Shown piece by piece: positions 48,819-62,725 of a stretch of DNA of 64,000 nt. Positions within the stretch are counted from its first letter, which is position 1; each line of letters opens with the position of its first letter. The DNA is taken from the NCBI GenBank assembly GCA_037179515.1, contig JAXCGZ010015128.1:120001-184000 (forward strand), given 5' to 3'. Under the pieces are notes generated by a model. The model was not told the DNA's origin, did not search any database, and worked only from the letters and a program-made list of their open reading frames with translations. This stretch comes from Halocaridina rubra. Lineage: Eukaryota; Arthropoda; Malacostraca; Decapoda; Atyidae. A program made the translations under genes and the position numbers.

Positions 48819-50446
48819 CAGTGTTCCTTCAATTATCGCGAAGGTTCGGTGCCGGGACCCGGCGCGAGACAGGAAAATCACGGAGAAGCATCAGCCTATA
48901 TGTACATAGATATTTTAATTTATTTTTACGTTTACACTGTATAAACTGTATAAACCCACCCTGTACTGCTAACAAACCACCCTTTACTTCATAAATAACA
49001 GCATGCAAGCGTAAATTTATATGGCATACTCATGTACATAGGTATTTTACAATTATATTTACGTTCACTGTATAAACCCTCCTTGCACTGTTAAAAAACC
49101 ACCCTGTACTTTATAAATAACAGCATGCAACGTAAATTTATATGTACGTGATAGGTAAACTTACCGTGACTGAGGTGGTAATGAGTTTGTAGACGCCAGA
49201 GGAAATTATTCCGCAGCCAACAACAGCTTTACGGCTGTTATTCATTGAGGCCAAAATAGCAGCCGACATCCGTAAAACTTTTTCCTTCTTTCAACATATC
49301 TAAGAGTTTCACCTTATCTGTTATGGTTAACATATTCCTTTGCTGCTTAGGCTCACTACAAGAAGCCTTAGAAGATGAAGGATGCTTGGAAGGCATTGCA
49401 AAGGTTAAAATATGCGAGTAAAAAAACACAAGCAAAACGTATTAATAAGCACAACGTGAATGGCGCACAGGTGAGTTAGACTGATCGAGTGAGGCGAGAC
49501 AATGGAAGATGGTACAAGCCTTTGTCAGAAATGCTGATAGCGGTATCGTATTTTACATGTTGCAATACTGTTAGTATTTTAAGTTTTTTTTACTATTTTT
49601 TACTGTTTTATTATTCTTAGGCTAAGAAATAATTTTTTTATCAATAAAATCATGAAACTACTGGAAATTTTAATATATATGCTAGCTCACGTAGGTGCGA
49701 CCCCAATACATTGTACGCTATCGGACACTATTTCACATGATGCAATACTGTGAGTTATATATGTAAATTTATGTTTTTTACTCTTTAATACTGTGAGTTA
49801 TATATCTAAATTTATGTTTTTTACTATTTTTTACTGTTTTATTACTCTTAGGCTAGGAAATACTTGTTTTATCAATAAAATAATTAAAATTTCAATATGT
49901 ACTATCTTACGTAGGTTCGACCCTTTTCGTTTTCCGAAACACTGATACCAGTATCGTATTTTACATGGTGCAATACTGTTAGTATTTATGTTTTTTTAAA
50001 TTTTTTACTGTTTTATTATTCTTAGGCTAAGAAATATGTTTTTTTATCAATAAAATCATGAAACTACTGGAAATATAAATATATATGCTAGCTCACGTAG
50101 CTACAACCCCAATACATTGTACGCTATTGGACACTATTTCACATGATGCAATACTGTGAGTTACACTGTACAGTATATCTAAATTTATGTTTTTTACTAT
50201 TTTTTACTGTTTTAATATTCGTAGGATGGGAAATAATTTTTTTTTTATCAATTAGATAATGAAATATGTTTTTTTCAATAAAAAAAATGAAAATACTGAA
50301 CATCAGTATTTTTCTAATATTTTAATATTTTTGCATATACCAAAAAAAAAACAAATAAATAAATAAATAAAAAAAATTTGCCAAAAAGAAAATTGCGGTA
50401 CAAAGAAACCGCGAGCCAAGAAACGCGATACAGCGAAGGATCACTG
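48819..50446 (-). mobile_element. Tigger transposon, inner internally deleted element
   Basis: Terminal inverted repeats CAGTGTTCCTTCAATTATCG (left) and, read inward, CAGTGATCCTTCGCTGTATC (right), with exact TA duplications at 48817-48818 and 50447-50448. It lies in reverse orientation inside the outer Tigger and is closely related to it. It keeps both ends and the first ~50 transposase codons (49396-49238), then jumps to the sequence just around the stop codon (CAGCCGTAAAG...), losing about 1.6 kb. Non-autonomous. Confidence 0.85.
49238..49396 (-). pseudogene. Tigger transposase N-terminal stub in the inner element
   Basis: Starts MPSKHPSSSKASCSEPKQQR and contains the beginning of the CENP-B-type HTH (MLTITDKVKLLDMLKEGKSF), then GLNE before the deletion junction. 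It parallels the start of the outer element's gene (MPPKCPSSS...). No catalytic residues remain. Confidence 0.8.
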
Positions 50447-51216
50447 TATATGCGAAAATATTAAAAAATTATTATTTTCATTATTTTATTGAAAAAAAAA
50501 TTTCATTATTTTATTGATAAAAAAAATGTATTTTCCAGCCTAAGAATAATAAAACAGTAAGCAAGAGTAAAAAAACATAAATTTAAACATGTAAATCTAC
50601 ACCATAGAAAGTACAATACCGGTATCGGCGTTTCGGAAAACGCAAAGGGTCGTACCTAAGTGAGCTAGCATATATTAAAATTTCCAGTATTTTCATTATT
50701 TTATTGATAAAAAAATGTATTTCTTAGACTAAGAATAATAAAACAGTAAAAAATAGTAAAAAACATAAATACACACAGTATTGCACCATGTAAAATACAA
50801 TACCGGTATCAGCGTTTCGGAAAACGAAGAGAGTGCACCTACGTGAGCTAGTACATATTGAAATTTTCATTATTTTATTGATAAAAAAAGGATTTTCTAG
50901 CCTAGGAGTAATAAAATATATTATAACTCACAGTATTGCACCATGTGAAATACTGTACAATAGCATACACTGTATTGGCGTCTTGGAAAACGCAAAGGCT
51001 CGCACCTACGTGAGATGGTTCATGGAATGCTATTGGCTGAAAGGGTGGGAGACGACGAAGCACATAACTGTTTTACTGTATCATGGGGTTTGATTGGCTT
51101 TTTGATTGAAGCTTGGGTCTCCCACCATCTTCCATTGTCTCGCCTCACTCGTTCAGTCTAACTCACATGTGCGCCGTGCTTGTGATTTATTTTATTCCCA
51201 TATTTCAACCTTTGCA

Positions 51217-52978
51217 ATGCCTCCCAAGTGTCCTTCATCATCTGGTAGTGAGCCTAAGCAGCAAAGGAAGATGTTAACCATAACAGATAAGGTAAAACTG
51301 TTAGATATACTGAAAGAAGGAAGAAGTTTTGCAGATGTCGACCGCCATTTTGGCCTCAACAAATCTACTGTTTGCTACATCAAAAAGGACAAGGCAAATA
51401 TCAGGAAAACAGCGACTATTTAATTTAGCAAAACAGCGAAGAGGGTTGTAACACCCCGCAATAAGATAAAAGTGCGGATGGAATCTGCTTTGGCTCTGTA
51501 GATTGCTGATTACAGAAAGAAGAACATCAGCATAGACACCAATATCATACAAAGGCGAAAAAGCTATACGAGATATTCCCTGCAAACGAACCCGACGACG
51601 ACAGTGCCGACCGTGGAGAGGAGGAGAGAGAAGAAGATATCGACGACCCACAACCAGGACCCTCCAGAGATTCTCCACTGAGGAAATAATTGTTCGTTGC
51701 AAGCAAGGGATGGTTCGCCATATTTCAAAAATGCTATGGCCTAAAGAGCGTTTCGGTTTATTGCGAAGCTGCCTCTGCACATACAGCTGCAGCTTAAGAT
51801 TACGTGAACAACGACTTCAAGAAAATTATCGCCGAAAGGGAATATACTCCTGAGCAAGTGTTCAACATGAATGAGACTGGGTTATTTTGGAAGAGAATGC
51901 CATCTCAGACTTTTCTCTTCAATGAAGAAGCTAAAGCCCCGGGATTTAAAGCGCACAAAGACTGCGTTACCCTCATCATGTGCGGGAATGCTGTAGCTTC
52001 ATGTTAAAGCCTGGGCTTATCTACAAGTCAAAGAACCCTAAGGCTTTGAAGAATATGAATAAAAATCTGCTGCCAGTGTATTGGATGCATAACCCTAAGG
52101 CCTGGATCACGAAAAGGCTCACATCGGACTGGTTTCACCAATGCTTTATCCCTCAGGTCAAAATTTATCTTGCAGAAAAAGGCCTTGAATTTAAAATCCT
52201 TCTTTTGATGGATAATGCTGGTGGCCATGCAACTAATCTCGAATATGATGGTGTTCAATTAGAGTTCCTGGCACAGAATACGACAACACTGATTCAGCCT
52301 ATGGATCAAGGCGTTATTCGTGCATTCAAGGCCCTATACACACAAAATGCCCTGGCGAACCTGGCTGAAGCTATGGATTCGGACAAAGAATTCTCAATGA
52401 AGACTTACTGGGGTAATTACACGATTGCTACATGCCTTCAAAATATTCAAAATGCAATCAAAGAGATGAAGCCGGCCACAATCAATGCCAACTGGAAGAA
52501 ACTGTGGCCCGAAGTCATCTACCACTACATGGGATTCGCTCCTGACAAAGTCTATACCTCGTCAGTTGCGAAAGCTATGAAGTTGGCTGCACTGCTAGGA
52601 GGAGAAGGCTTTAAAGATATGACTCACGAAGATGTGAAAGAACTGATTGACTGCCACTCGCAGCCTTTGACTGATGAAGACTTGGAGGAAATGACAAAAT
52701 CAGCGAGCGAAGAAGAGGAAGAAGAACAACCAGAGGAAATGCACGAAGAAATCGAAGAACCTGGCCTTACACTCGAACGTCTGGCAGCCATGTATGAAAA
52801 GGTGAAAGCACTCCAACAACTCTCGCAAGAACATGACAATTATATGGTTCGTTCGGTGACCTTCTGCAATCTTCTCGACGATGCTATGATTCCTTACAAG
52901 ACCATCTTCCAACAAAAGAAGAAACAGCGACAGCAACTCCCCATTACCATGTTCTTCTCTCGCAAAAAGCAGCCGTAA
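51217..52978 (+). pseudogene. Tigger transposase, full-length but broken
   Basis: N-terminal HTH (MLTITDKVKLLDILKEGRSF, GLNKSTVCYIKK), a second DNA-binding part, then the DDE domain and an acidic C-terminal tail (SEEEEEEQPEEMHEE) ending FFSRKKQP. Inactivating changes: stops at about 51421, 51498, 51686 and 51797 and frameshifts at about 51550 and 52000. The last 332 codons (51980-52978) are open. Second and third catalytic acids are present: Asp in LLLMDNAGGH (52211) and in QPMDQGV (52304), spaced DD30D as in Tigger/pogo. The first is Asn in FNMNETGLFW (51870), where the family has Asp. The element is dead, but its ends could still be used in trans. Confidence 0.9.
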
Positions 52979-53421
52979 AGGTGTTATTGGCTGGGAATAA
53001 TTTCCTATGTAGTCTATACACGTCATTACCACCTCATTCACGGTAAGTTTACCTATCACGTTCATATAAATTTACGCTTGCATGCTGTTATTTATAAAGT
53101 AAAGGGTGTTTTTTAACAGTGCAGGGAGGGTTTATACAGTAAACGTAACAATAAAGGTAAAATAACTATGTATATGAGTATGTCATCATCACCTCATTCA
53201 TGGTAAGTTTACCTATCACTTTCATATAAATCTACGCTTGCACGTTGTTATTAATAAAGTAAAGGGTGGTTTTTTAACAGTGCAGGGAGGGTTTATACAG
53301 TAAACTTAAAAATAAATGTAAAATACCCTGTACCTATGTATATAGGGTGATCCTAGATCGCGGAAATTCACCTATCGCGGTCGGTCACGGAGCCGAACCC
53401 CAGCGATAAACGATGGGTTAC

Positions 53422-53426
<5 letters not shown>

Positions 53427-53493
<67 letters not shown>
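53427..53493. repeat. (TA)n microsatellite between two Tigger elements
   Basis: Perfect dinucleotide joining the right end of one transposon to the left end of the next. Confidence 0.97.
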
Positions 53494-53497
<4 letters not shown>

Positions 53498-54169
53498 GGA
53501 TCCTCAGTTTACGATATTTCGTCATAACAATGCATCTCCCATAAATAATTTTGCTTCTTTTTTTATCATTTTTGGCCTATAGTACCAGTGGAGACGACTA
53601 GTGAAGAGATGCGACCCCATATGAAAATGGGAACGCAAATAGAGGAAGAAGAGGAAGTATGTCTCCCAAGCATAAAGCAGATTCTTGTGATGGCAGTGCT
53701 TCAAAGAAAAGGAAGCAATTAAAATTAGACATAATAGCTCAGAAAAGGGGTAAACTTTACAACTGCATTATTATAACTTTTTTTTTATGATTGCAAAACC
53801 AGGGAAAAAAAAAAATCTGCCCTCCCTGGGCCTGGGACAAAGAAAACAAAAAGTAAAGAGAAACAGAGCTAGGGAGTGTGGTGACTTGTTTGATGTGAAG
53901 GGATAATAAGAGATGTGTAACGAATATCCAAGAATATTCGGTGTTGATGAGGCATAGAAAAAGAACAGTAACTGAAGGAAGACTTAACAATGAACTGTCC
54001 TGGACAGTCCTATTCAAGTCGAAAAGACCCTTCAGCTGTAGTATCACAACAGGCAGCTGGTGCCATGGTGGGTGACCTAGGTGTTTACTCATGTGTGTTC
54101 CATCTTATGCTGAAAATCGGGTTACTTTATGTTTCAGCACTAGAATTCTGACGTAAATCGAGGACCCCA

Positions 54170-54171
<2 letters not shown>
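53494..54171 (+). mobile_element. Tigger-like relic (GGGGGTCCC family) carrying a SINE
   Basis: The left end AAAAGGGATCCTCAGTTTAC and the inverted right end CATGGGGTCCTCGATTTACG are imperfect terminal repeats abutting (TA)n on both sides. It contains the transposase leader SPKHKADSCDGSASKKRK (about 53658-53715), like that at 42459, and the TGGTGGGTGACCTAGG block shared with 42945 and 38905. A SINE is inserted at 53778-54068. Confidence 0.72.
53778..54068 (-). mobile_element. SINE with LINE-type 3' tail, copy 1
   Basis: On the minus strand: head CCATGGCACCAGCTGCC, GTTGTGATACTACAGCTGAAG, an internal palindrome GAATATTCTTGGATATTC, then a tail related to the Jockey-like LINE (GCCCAGG..GAGGG...CATAA plus A run). 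About 290 bases. The tail is degraded (CCCTGGTTTTGC where others have CCTGGTGTCAC). Nested in the Tigger-like relic. Confidence 0.75.

Positions 54172-54266
<95 letters not shown>
54172..54266. repeat. (AT)n microsatellite
   Basis: Perfect dinucleotide at the right edge of the Tigger-like relic. Confidence 0.97.
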
Positions 54267-54267
<1 letters not shown>

Positions 54268-54527
54268 TGCTATGCTCTGCCTAATTGCATGCTGTCAATA
54301 AGTTAGATCAGAGTGCTAAAATAGTTTAGGCATATGGATAAAAGAATAAGGAACAACTGTCAAAGAGACTATGGAGGGTAGAAGTCAGTGGGGCTAGGCC
54401 AATAGGAAGAACAAGAGCGAGATGGACGGAAGGGAGTGGAACGAGCATCTGGTGCATGTGGTAATCAGAGAAACAGGTAAGAGATAAAGGTAAAGATGAG
54501 TGAAAAGAGATTATATATATATATATA
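54268..54527 (+). mobile_element. RTE-like C-terminal fragment
   Basis: Degenerate plus-strand coding relic resembling the WFGHMERM...RPRMRWMDGVKRA end of the element at 22527-22700: TTTAGGCATATGGATAAAAG and GCGAGATGGACGGAAGGGAG are the matching blocks. A sister copy lies at 56053, and a short continuation at 54834-54885. Confidence 0.65.
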
Positions 54528-54529
54528 TG

Positions 54530-54572
54530 TTTTATGATTGTGACACCAGGACGGGCGCAAAAAAAAAAAAAA

Positions 54573-54635
<63 letters not shown>

Positions 54636-54833
54636 ATCTACCCTCATCAGGACTGGGTATGAAGAAAACACAGAAAGAACCAGAGATCGGGAGTGTATTG
54701 TGACTTGTCAGATGTGAAGAGATAATAAGACATGTGCAACGAATATCCAAGAATATTCGGTGTTCCTGTAGGCATAGAAAGAGAACCGTAACTGAAGGAA
54801 AACTTAACATCGAACTGTCCTGGACAGTCTTAT
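54530..54833 (-). mobile_element. SINE with LINE-type 3' tail, copy 2 (head lost)
   Basis: Minus-strand copy: from GACTGTCCAGGACAGTTCG through the GAATATTCTTGGATATTC palindrome to the tail GCGCCCGTCCTGGTGTCAC + AATCATAAAAC. An expanded (TAAA)n lies inside its tail. It is flanked by about 65 bases of directly repeated sequence. Confidence 0.75.
54572..54636. repeat. (TAAA)n microsatellite inside the SINE tail
   Basis: Sixteen AAAT/TAAA steps where the other SINE copies have only a short T/A-rich spacer, an expansion after insertion. Confidence 0.95.
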
Positions 54834-54883
54834 GGTAATCAAAGAAACAGGTAAGAGATAAAGGTAAATTTGAGTGGAAAGAG

Positions 54884-56044
<1,161 letters not shown>

Positions 56045-56052
56045 ATATATAT

Positions 56053-56600
56053 ATCACTATTCTCTGCCTCATGGCATTCTGTCATATAAGTTAGATCAGA
56101 GTGATGAGATAGGTTAGGCATATGGAATAAAAGAATAAGGAACAACTGTCAAAGAGACTATGGAGGGTAGAAGTCAGTGGGGCTAGGCCAATAGGAAGAC
56201 CAAGAACGAGATGGATGAAAGGGGTGAAACGAGCATCTGGTGCATGTGTTAAGTCAGAGAAAAAGGTAAGAGAGACAACAAGAGATAAGGATGAGTAGAA
56301 ATAGATTATGAATAGGCAATGCAAGCCAAAGGGATTTTCATGCACCGGCTCAGTACTGTATACTGGAATGTTGGGTGTAGGATAGGTTGCCACGATATGA
56401 AGCAGCGGGGGTATACCAGTAAGGTTGTCAAACCTAAAGTAAGAAGAACCTTGCCCACTTATCCTGTGGGTGATGAGAGCTATGGTGGGGGGAATTATGC
56501 TGACAATATTTCTCAAAGAGCAAAGATGGGTGATTAGGGAATAATACTTTTGGTGAATGCAGGTGCTTTGACTTAAAACATCCGCTTACAATAGGGATTA
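56053..56600 (+). mobile_element. RTE-like C-terminal and 3' UTR fragment
   Basis: TTAGGCATATGGAATAAAAG, then GAACGAGATGGATGAAAGG (RTRWMKG), then a 3' UTR matching 22745-23040: CCAAAGGGATT, GAAGCRGYGGGGGTA, TGTGGGTGA. More complete sister of 54268-54527. Confidence 0.7.
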
Positions 56601-56734
56601 TGGTTATTTTGTATGTGTGTGTCTATTTATACAGTATATACTCGTGTTTTGATAACTACTGTCCATTTGAAAATCTCGAGTGCTTGAAAATTAAAGCATA
56701 TACAAGTGGCTGCAAGGAAAAGTCCCAGCAATTT

Positions 56735-57800
56735 TTTTTTTTCTTAATGAGAGTGACACCAGGACAGGCAAGAAAATTACTTCATCAGGCCCAGGCACGA
56801 AGAAAACATTTAGTCAAAGAAAATGTAAAAGATTAAGGACAAGGCAGAAATAGAGGAGTGATACAAAAGAGGAAAAGGAGGCTGAAAGGATAATTGAAGT
56901 ACTGTACTGAGGAGCTGGAGATATGGCAGGATTAGGCTCTGAGACGATGAAAGACCTGATTTTTGAAGGAAGACAGGTTATAAGAATTAGGAAAGACAGA
57001 AGGAGGGAGAGAGTTCCAGTCAAGAGGTGGATGGGATGAAGCAGTCATTGCACTGACCAATCTGCGAGCTACAAACCACACATAGTACATGTGAGAAGAG
57101 ACTGCTTGGCGAGTGTTATGTGTCCTTGGCAGCAGGGGAGGTATGCAACTCGCCAACTTCTCAGAAACGTGATGGAAGTAGTAGTGATAGAAATGAGAAG
57201 GGGATGATACCTTATGATAAAGAGAAAGAGAATCCAGATATAAAGTAAGAGCATGGTCATTGATGTGTCTGATGCCCTTAGATTATACCCTATCAAGGAG
57301 ATAAGTATAAGAAGAAGCACCCCAGATGTGTGAGCAGTATTCTCAGAAGGGAAGGATAAGACCTTTATAGATTTTAAGTAACTGAAAAGAAGAAAAGTAA
57401 TAACAAAAACGAAAAAGAGCCCCCGATTTTTTGGATGCAGATTTAGAAATTTGGATTATGTGATTCCTCCAAGACAAGCTAGAGGTTATCTGGATTCCTA
57501 ATACTGTATGTTAATAAATTTAACAGGGTGAATTTCGTTAGTTTCGAAGATAATAGGGTTATCAAGAGAAGAAAAAGAAGGGATAGCCAGAAACTGTCTT
57601 GGAGGTATTGAATGTAACTAAATATTGAGTGCCCTACTCAGTTGCCTTCTTCAACTCGGAGTTGAAAGTAGAAGGAAGAGTGATACAGGACTGATTACGA
57701 GTAGCAGATGATGGTTGTGAAGAAAATGCAGAGGAAAAATGAAGGATAGAATCGTCGGCAAAGGCGTTGAGGATTGCAGTGCAATTGCCAAAACGGAAAA
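56735..57800 (-). mobile_element. Jockey-like LINE copy, 5'-truncated (minus strand)
   Basis: Same family as 2745-6036. On the minus strand it starts near the catalytic box (NAFADDSILHFSSAFSSQP at about 57785), continues through SSFFFYSAHTSG-type and LASCIPPLLPRTHNTRQA blocks, and ends WNSLPPSVFPNSYN and the 3' tail GCCTGTCCTGGTGTCAC + TCTCATTAAG plus A run. Multiple frameshifts. FADD is intact here although it is damaged in the first copy. Confidence 0.85.
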
Positions 57801-60254
57801 CAGGCCAATCTTGGTATGTTGTCATTTGGCCTTTTCAACCCTCCTGAGTGCCCCCCCAAGCTAAAATGATAATACCCGACTATGGTCAGCAGGGCAAACA
57901 TAAGCCTTTGAAAACCAGCCATAATCAAGGTGAAGTAAATGGCCTCTCAGTAGGAACTCATACTCTTATAAACCATACAAAACGATTCATAACTTGCCAA
58001 TGAAGTTTTGTGTTCTTTAATTCTTTTATAACGTTAAAAAAACAAAATTTACTGTACTGCATTGCAGAACACCTTCTGTATCACCTTGGGCTATTTTGTG
58101 TCTTGCATTAGGAATCTTTTTCTTGTCACTGAATCTGACCCACAGAGTGATACTGGTAATATCATAATGGTTACAATGGATGTACTTGATGAAAACCTGA
58201 GTTTTATACTATAATGCAGAAGGTAATGGACGTAAACTTTTGTATGGATGAGTTGCAATCTAGCAATAAGTTCACTCAACTGCACTTAAGGGGTTGTCAA
58301 TATTGCCAAAAGGTTTTACTGCCTATTGTGGGTATGGAAGGTTACATATGTCTTACCAATATTCTCTATTTTGTTAGAGGAATTGGTTTTACTGGTATTT
58401 TACTGGAGAGGCTTTGGATAAGTTGCTAGAACAACTTTATACTTTACCCTTATATGAGTTATCCTCTAATCTTTCTGTAGACATAAGCATGAAACATAAT
58501 AAGCACAAGAAAATGTATATACTATGATAGCAAATGACCTAGTGAAAATTAAATATGTATAAGAAATGTTTATATATAACATAAAGAAGCTGATCCTAAA
58601 AGCTTTCATAAACACATAAAGAGAAATAGTGCCTCTCAAAGAAACAAAAACTCTATAAAAGTATTGCATACAGTATAATTCTACGGATAAATATTAAGGA
58701 GTGCATTATGCTGGTATACAAAACATGCATTTCAATATTTATTGTTAAATATTTAATTGATAAAGTTCACAAAATATGATATACTGACATATTGAAGACA
58801 TAACATGTGATCTAATTTTGCATACATACACAAAATACGTTTTCAACCAGAATAAAAATCTTTAACAGTCAGTGTAAAAATGGGGGTGAAGGGATTTCAC
58901 CCTTGTATTAGCTGTGCCTAGTTGAGTAAGTAATTTTGTAAAAGAGTACTGTTGTCTTGTCCGAAAAACATTGACAATGGCAAGTATGGTCAAGATATGT
59001 TTAAGCGCTGGTACTTATATTCTCAAATACATATGTGGTCAGTCTGCTGGCTTCAACAAAATACATGTTGCCTCATTTTGAAAAAAAAAATAAGTTTTTC
59101 ACTTAAAGAGACAGACATAAAGGAGATGGCAGATTTCCATCTTTTTCTCTGCATATCTGTCCTCGACGCAAAAATGAAGAGAAAAGAATAGAAAAATATC
59201 TCTGGTAAAATGATGTTAAAATGGATAGTCTAAAGCCAAGAAGCATTGTGTCATATCATACAGCTGTGACCACTCTGCTGGCATTAGCAAGATATGGTAC
59301 CATATCTTGAGAGAATTAATAAAAATAACTGAATTTTAAACAATACTACTGTATCTGACAGTACTGCCCAAACAATATCTATATTACATTGCCACAAATA
59401 AAATGTTACTACTAAACAAAGCACTATATCAAGAAAATACAGTTAATCTTAACCATCACTGGTCTTAACAACGAACTAAGTAAGTTCATGTTATTTTAAA
59501 GCAAATCGAAGACTTAAGTCAAAGACTGTAGTAATCAGATATGATCATACAGACAGACTCATTTGTTATTGATAAATCGTAATATGACCTATAGTAGCTA
59601 ACGAGAGAGACTGACTTACAATAATTATCACCCTATACACACAAAAGCTTGTTTTACTAAAATAAATGTTCTCTATTTTCAAAAGTAGCAGCAAAACAAA
59701 TGGTTAGCACCTGTGATAACCTAATAATACTTATGTTTGGAATGATTACTATTTGTGTTCAAAAATATGAACTTACTGCCAAAGAGTGAGGTTGAACGTG
59801 TTACTTATAGATAGAAGGAGGATTCATCATCATTTCTGAATTCAAGTGCAGTAATTAATATCTTAAAATCCTCTACATAATGAGCCCCTTAAGGGAAGTT
59901 CACAACATCTCGCTATCAAGGGAGGATGTTTTCTGTAGAATGCCCGACCTTTGAGGGTTAGTATACACATAAAGAACTAAAACACTTTATAATTCAACTA
60001 AAACATACTAAACAGGAAACTTACCATTGACATTAAAATTACCACTTAGCATTTGCATGAAAAATTTAGGTACAGTATTCCATAATTCTATATACTGAGT
60101 TGTACAATAAGCAACAATAAAAAACCATGCATTAAAAAATTCATTAATCCCTTCTCATTTTTAAAATTTATTTTGTACTTCATATTTTCTCTCATTATCA
60201 ATAAAGAGACTCAAAGCTACATATCAGGCTATAAATAGTTTATTTATATTGCTT
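57801..60254. other. Pins intron sequence without recognised features
   Basis: Part of the intron 63436-48306. AT-rich, with scattered short frames and no known domain; a slightly GC-richer part at 57830-57960 is unclassified. Confidence 0.5.
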
Positions 60255-62725
60255 ATTTATTATAAGTGTGACACTTGGACAGGCAAGAAAATTACCCTCA
60301 TCAGCCCGGGCACAAAGACAACATTAAGACAAAAAAGCAGAACGTTAAGGACAAAGCAGAATAGAGGAAAAAGGACAGGCTGAAAGAATAGTCGAAGTAA
60401 TAAGGATCGAAAGATATAGCAGGATTAGGCCCTGAGATAATGACTGATCCACTATTCGAAGAAAGATAGGCTGTAAGAATTAGGAAAGACAGAAGAAGGA
60501 AGAGTTCCAGAGTCTGGAGGTGGATGGGAAGAAGCAGTCGCTGCACTAACCAATCGGCGAGCTACAAAATCTCCACACAGTACCTGTGAGACAAGGCTGC
60601 TTTGTGAGTGTTATGAGGCCTCAGCAGTGGAGGAGGTATGAAACTCGCCAACTCATAACAGCAACGATGGAAGTAGTAGCAAACAGAAAAGAGACAGGGA
60701 TGATACCTTATAGCGAAGAGAAAGAGAATTCAGATTCAAAGTAAGAGAAGGGTCACTGATGCATCTGATTGCCTTAGATTCAACCCTACCAAGGAGATGT
60801 GAGTAAGAAGAAGCACCCCATATGAGCCAGCAATATTCTGACTAGGGACAGATAAGTCCTTTATAAAGTCTAAGTAACTGTAAAGAGTTAAAGTAATGAC
60901 AAAAACAACAAAGAACCCTCAATTTCTTGGATGCAGGTTTAGAAATATGGATTATGTGACTCCTCCAAGACAAGTTAGAGGATATATGGATTCCTAATGT
61001 TGATAGAATTAAGAGGGTAAATCTTCGTTAGTTTCAAAGACAATAGGGCTATCAGGAAGAAAAGATGATAAAGAGATAGCCGGAAACTGTCATGGAGGTA
61101 TTAAATTTAACTAAATTTTGGGTGCCCCACGCAGATACCCTCTGCATATCTGAGTTGAAAGTAGAGGAAAGTGAAACGAGACTGATTACGAGTAGCAGAT
61201 GATAGTTGTGAAAATAAGGCAGAGGAAAATGAAGGGTAGAATCATCAGCAAAGGCATGATGAAAAGAGGAGGATGGGGACTGAAGAAGATTGTTGATGAA
61301 GAGAAGGAACAGAGTAGGCGAAAGAGCAGAGCCCTGTGGAACACCACTAGTAACTGAAAGGTTGTGAAAAGAAGGCGGAGATAAATGAAGGGTATTATCA
61401 GCTAAGGCATTGAGAAAAGAGGAGGATGGGGATTGAGGAAGATCGTTGATGAAGAGAAGGAACAGAACCCTGTGGAACACCACTGATAACTGGGAATGAA
61501 CTAGATGTTGTGCCATCAACAGCCACAGATATAAAATGGTCAGAAAGCATACTGGAAATCAGAGAACAAAGAGAAGGGGTAAAGCCATAAGCAGGGAGTT
61601 TGGCCAATAAAGACCTGAGTCAGACTGACAAAAGCCTGAGAGATATCATCGGTGATGACAAAGGATTCCCCATAGTTCCTCAGAGAAGATGACCATACAT
61701 GAATAATATAAAACAGGAAGTCACCAGTGGATCTTGCCTTGCAGAAGTTGTACTGGTGATCGGAGATAAGCAAGTTAGATTCAAGATGCTTCAAGAAGAG
61801 AGAATTGAGCAAACTTTAAAATACTTTAGCAATAGCAGAGGTTAGGGGAATAGGTCGGTAGTTGGAAGGAATAGAATGGTCGAACTTCTTTGGAACAAAC
61901 TGAACTAGAGCATGCTTCCAAGATGAAGGATAGATACTGGCTGAGAGAACGAGGCAAAAATGACAGCAAAGCACAGGAACCAGTTCATCTGCAATCTCCT
62001 TAAAGAACTTTTTAGGGATACCATCAGGTATCCCTGGAAGGCTTATGGATTTAGTGTGAAGAATGAATAACGGAGGGTATAGGGTTATAGAGGGGTAAAG
62101 TACGAGAAACAGGTACGCTGGAATCACTTACGGAAGAGTTGGCAGAAAAATAAGAGCCAGAGAGAGAGGCCTTTTCAGTGAGAGAGCAAGCTATAGAACC
62201 CTCAAGACAAATGAAAGGGGCAAAGCTGGAGTTTCAGAATTTTTTAGAGAGGTTTACAGCTAAGGATCAGAAACATTTATCAGTAGGAGTGGAGTTAAGG
62301 TCATCACCTTTCCTCCTTAAAAAAGGAAGCTGTAGACATTTGAATTTGAGCAGTGCAGCAATTCCTAGCTATAATAAAAGCAGAGTGAGTTAAATAAGAT
62401 GGAGAGGCTTAGTACGACCAGTATGCCCGATCCCTGGCCTGAATAGCAATAGAGCAGGCATGGTCAATTCATGGATTAGGAAGAGAAAAAGTTTTCATAG
62501 AGGAGGGGATGAATGCCTCCATTCCCGAGACCATGATCCTAGCAACTTTTAGGGCTACCTGATCAGGGTTGTGGGTCCAAAAGCAATGGTCATCCCATGG
62601 GAAGTCAAAGAGAAAGTTACGCAAATCATGAAGTTGGGTACATTCAAAGTACCAAAGGTGGCGCCGAGTAGAAGGAATAATTAAACAAAGAACCATGACT
62701 AGCAAAGTTTTATGATCTGCAAGCT
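60255..62725 (-). mobile_element. Jockey-like LINE copy with internal RT duplication (minus strand)
   Basis: Third large copy of the family. It starts in the endonuclease-RT linker (RRHLWYFECTQLHDL at about 62680), then SISLPGIPDGIPKKFFKE, SNYRPIPLTSAIAKV, DHQYNFCKARSTGDF, DDISQAFVSL (motif A degraded), GVPQGSV, LFLLFINDL, a duplicated catalytic block at 61119-61500, and a 3' tail with GCCTGTCCAAGTGTCAC at about 60265-60285. Many frameshifts; inactive. Confidence 0.85.

Noticed and set aside
52624..53065. Minus-strand Ser- and Phe-rich frames
   Set aside because: Antisense of the acidic C-terminal part of the Tigger transposase.
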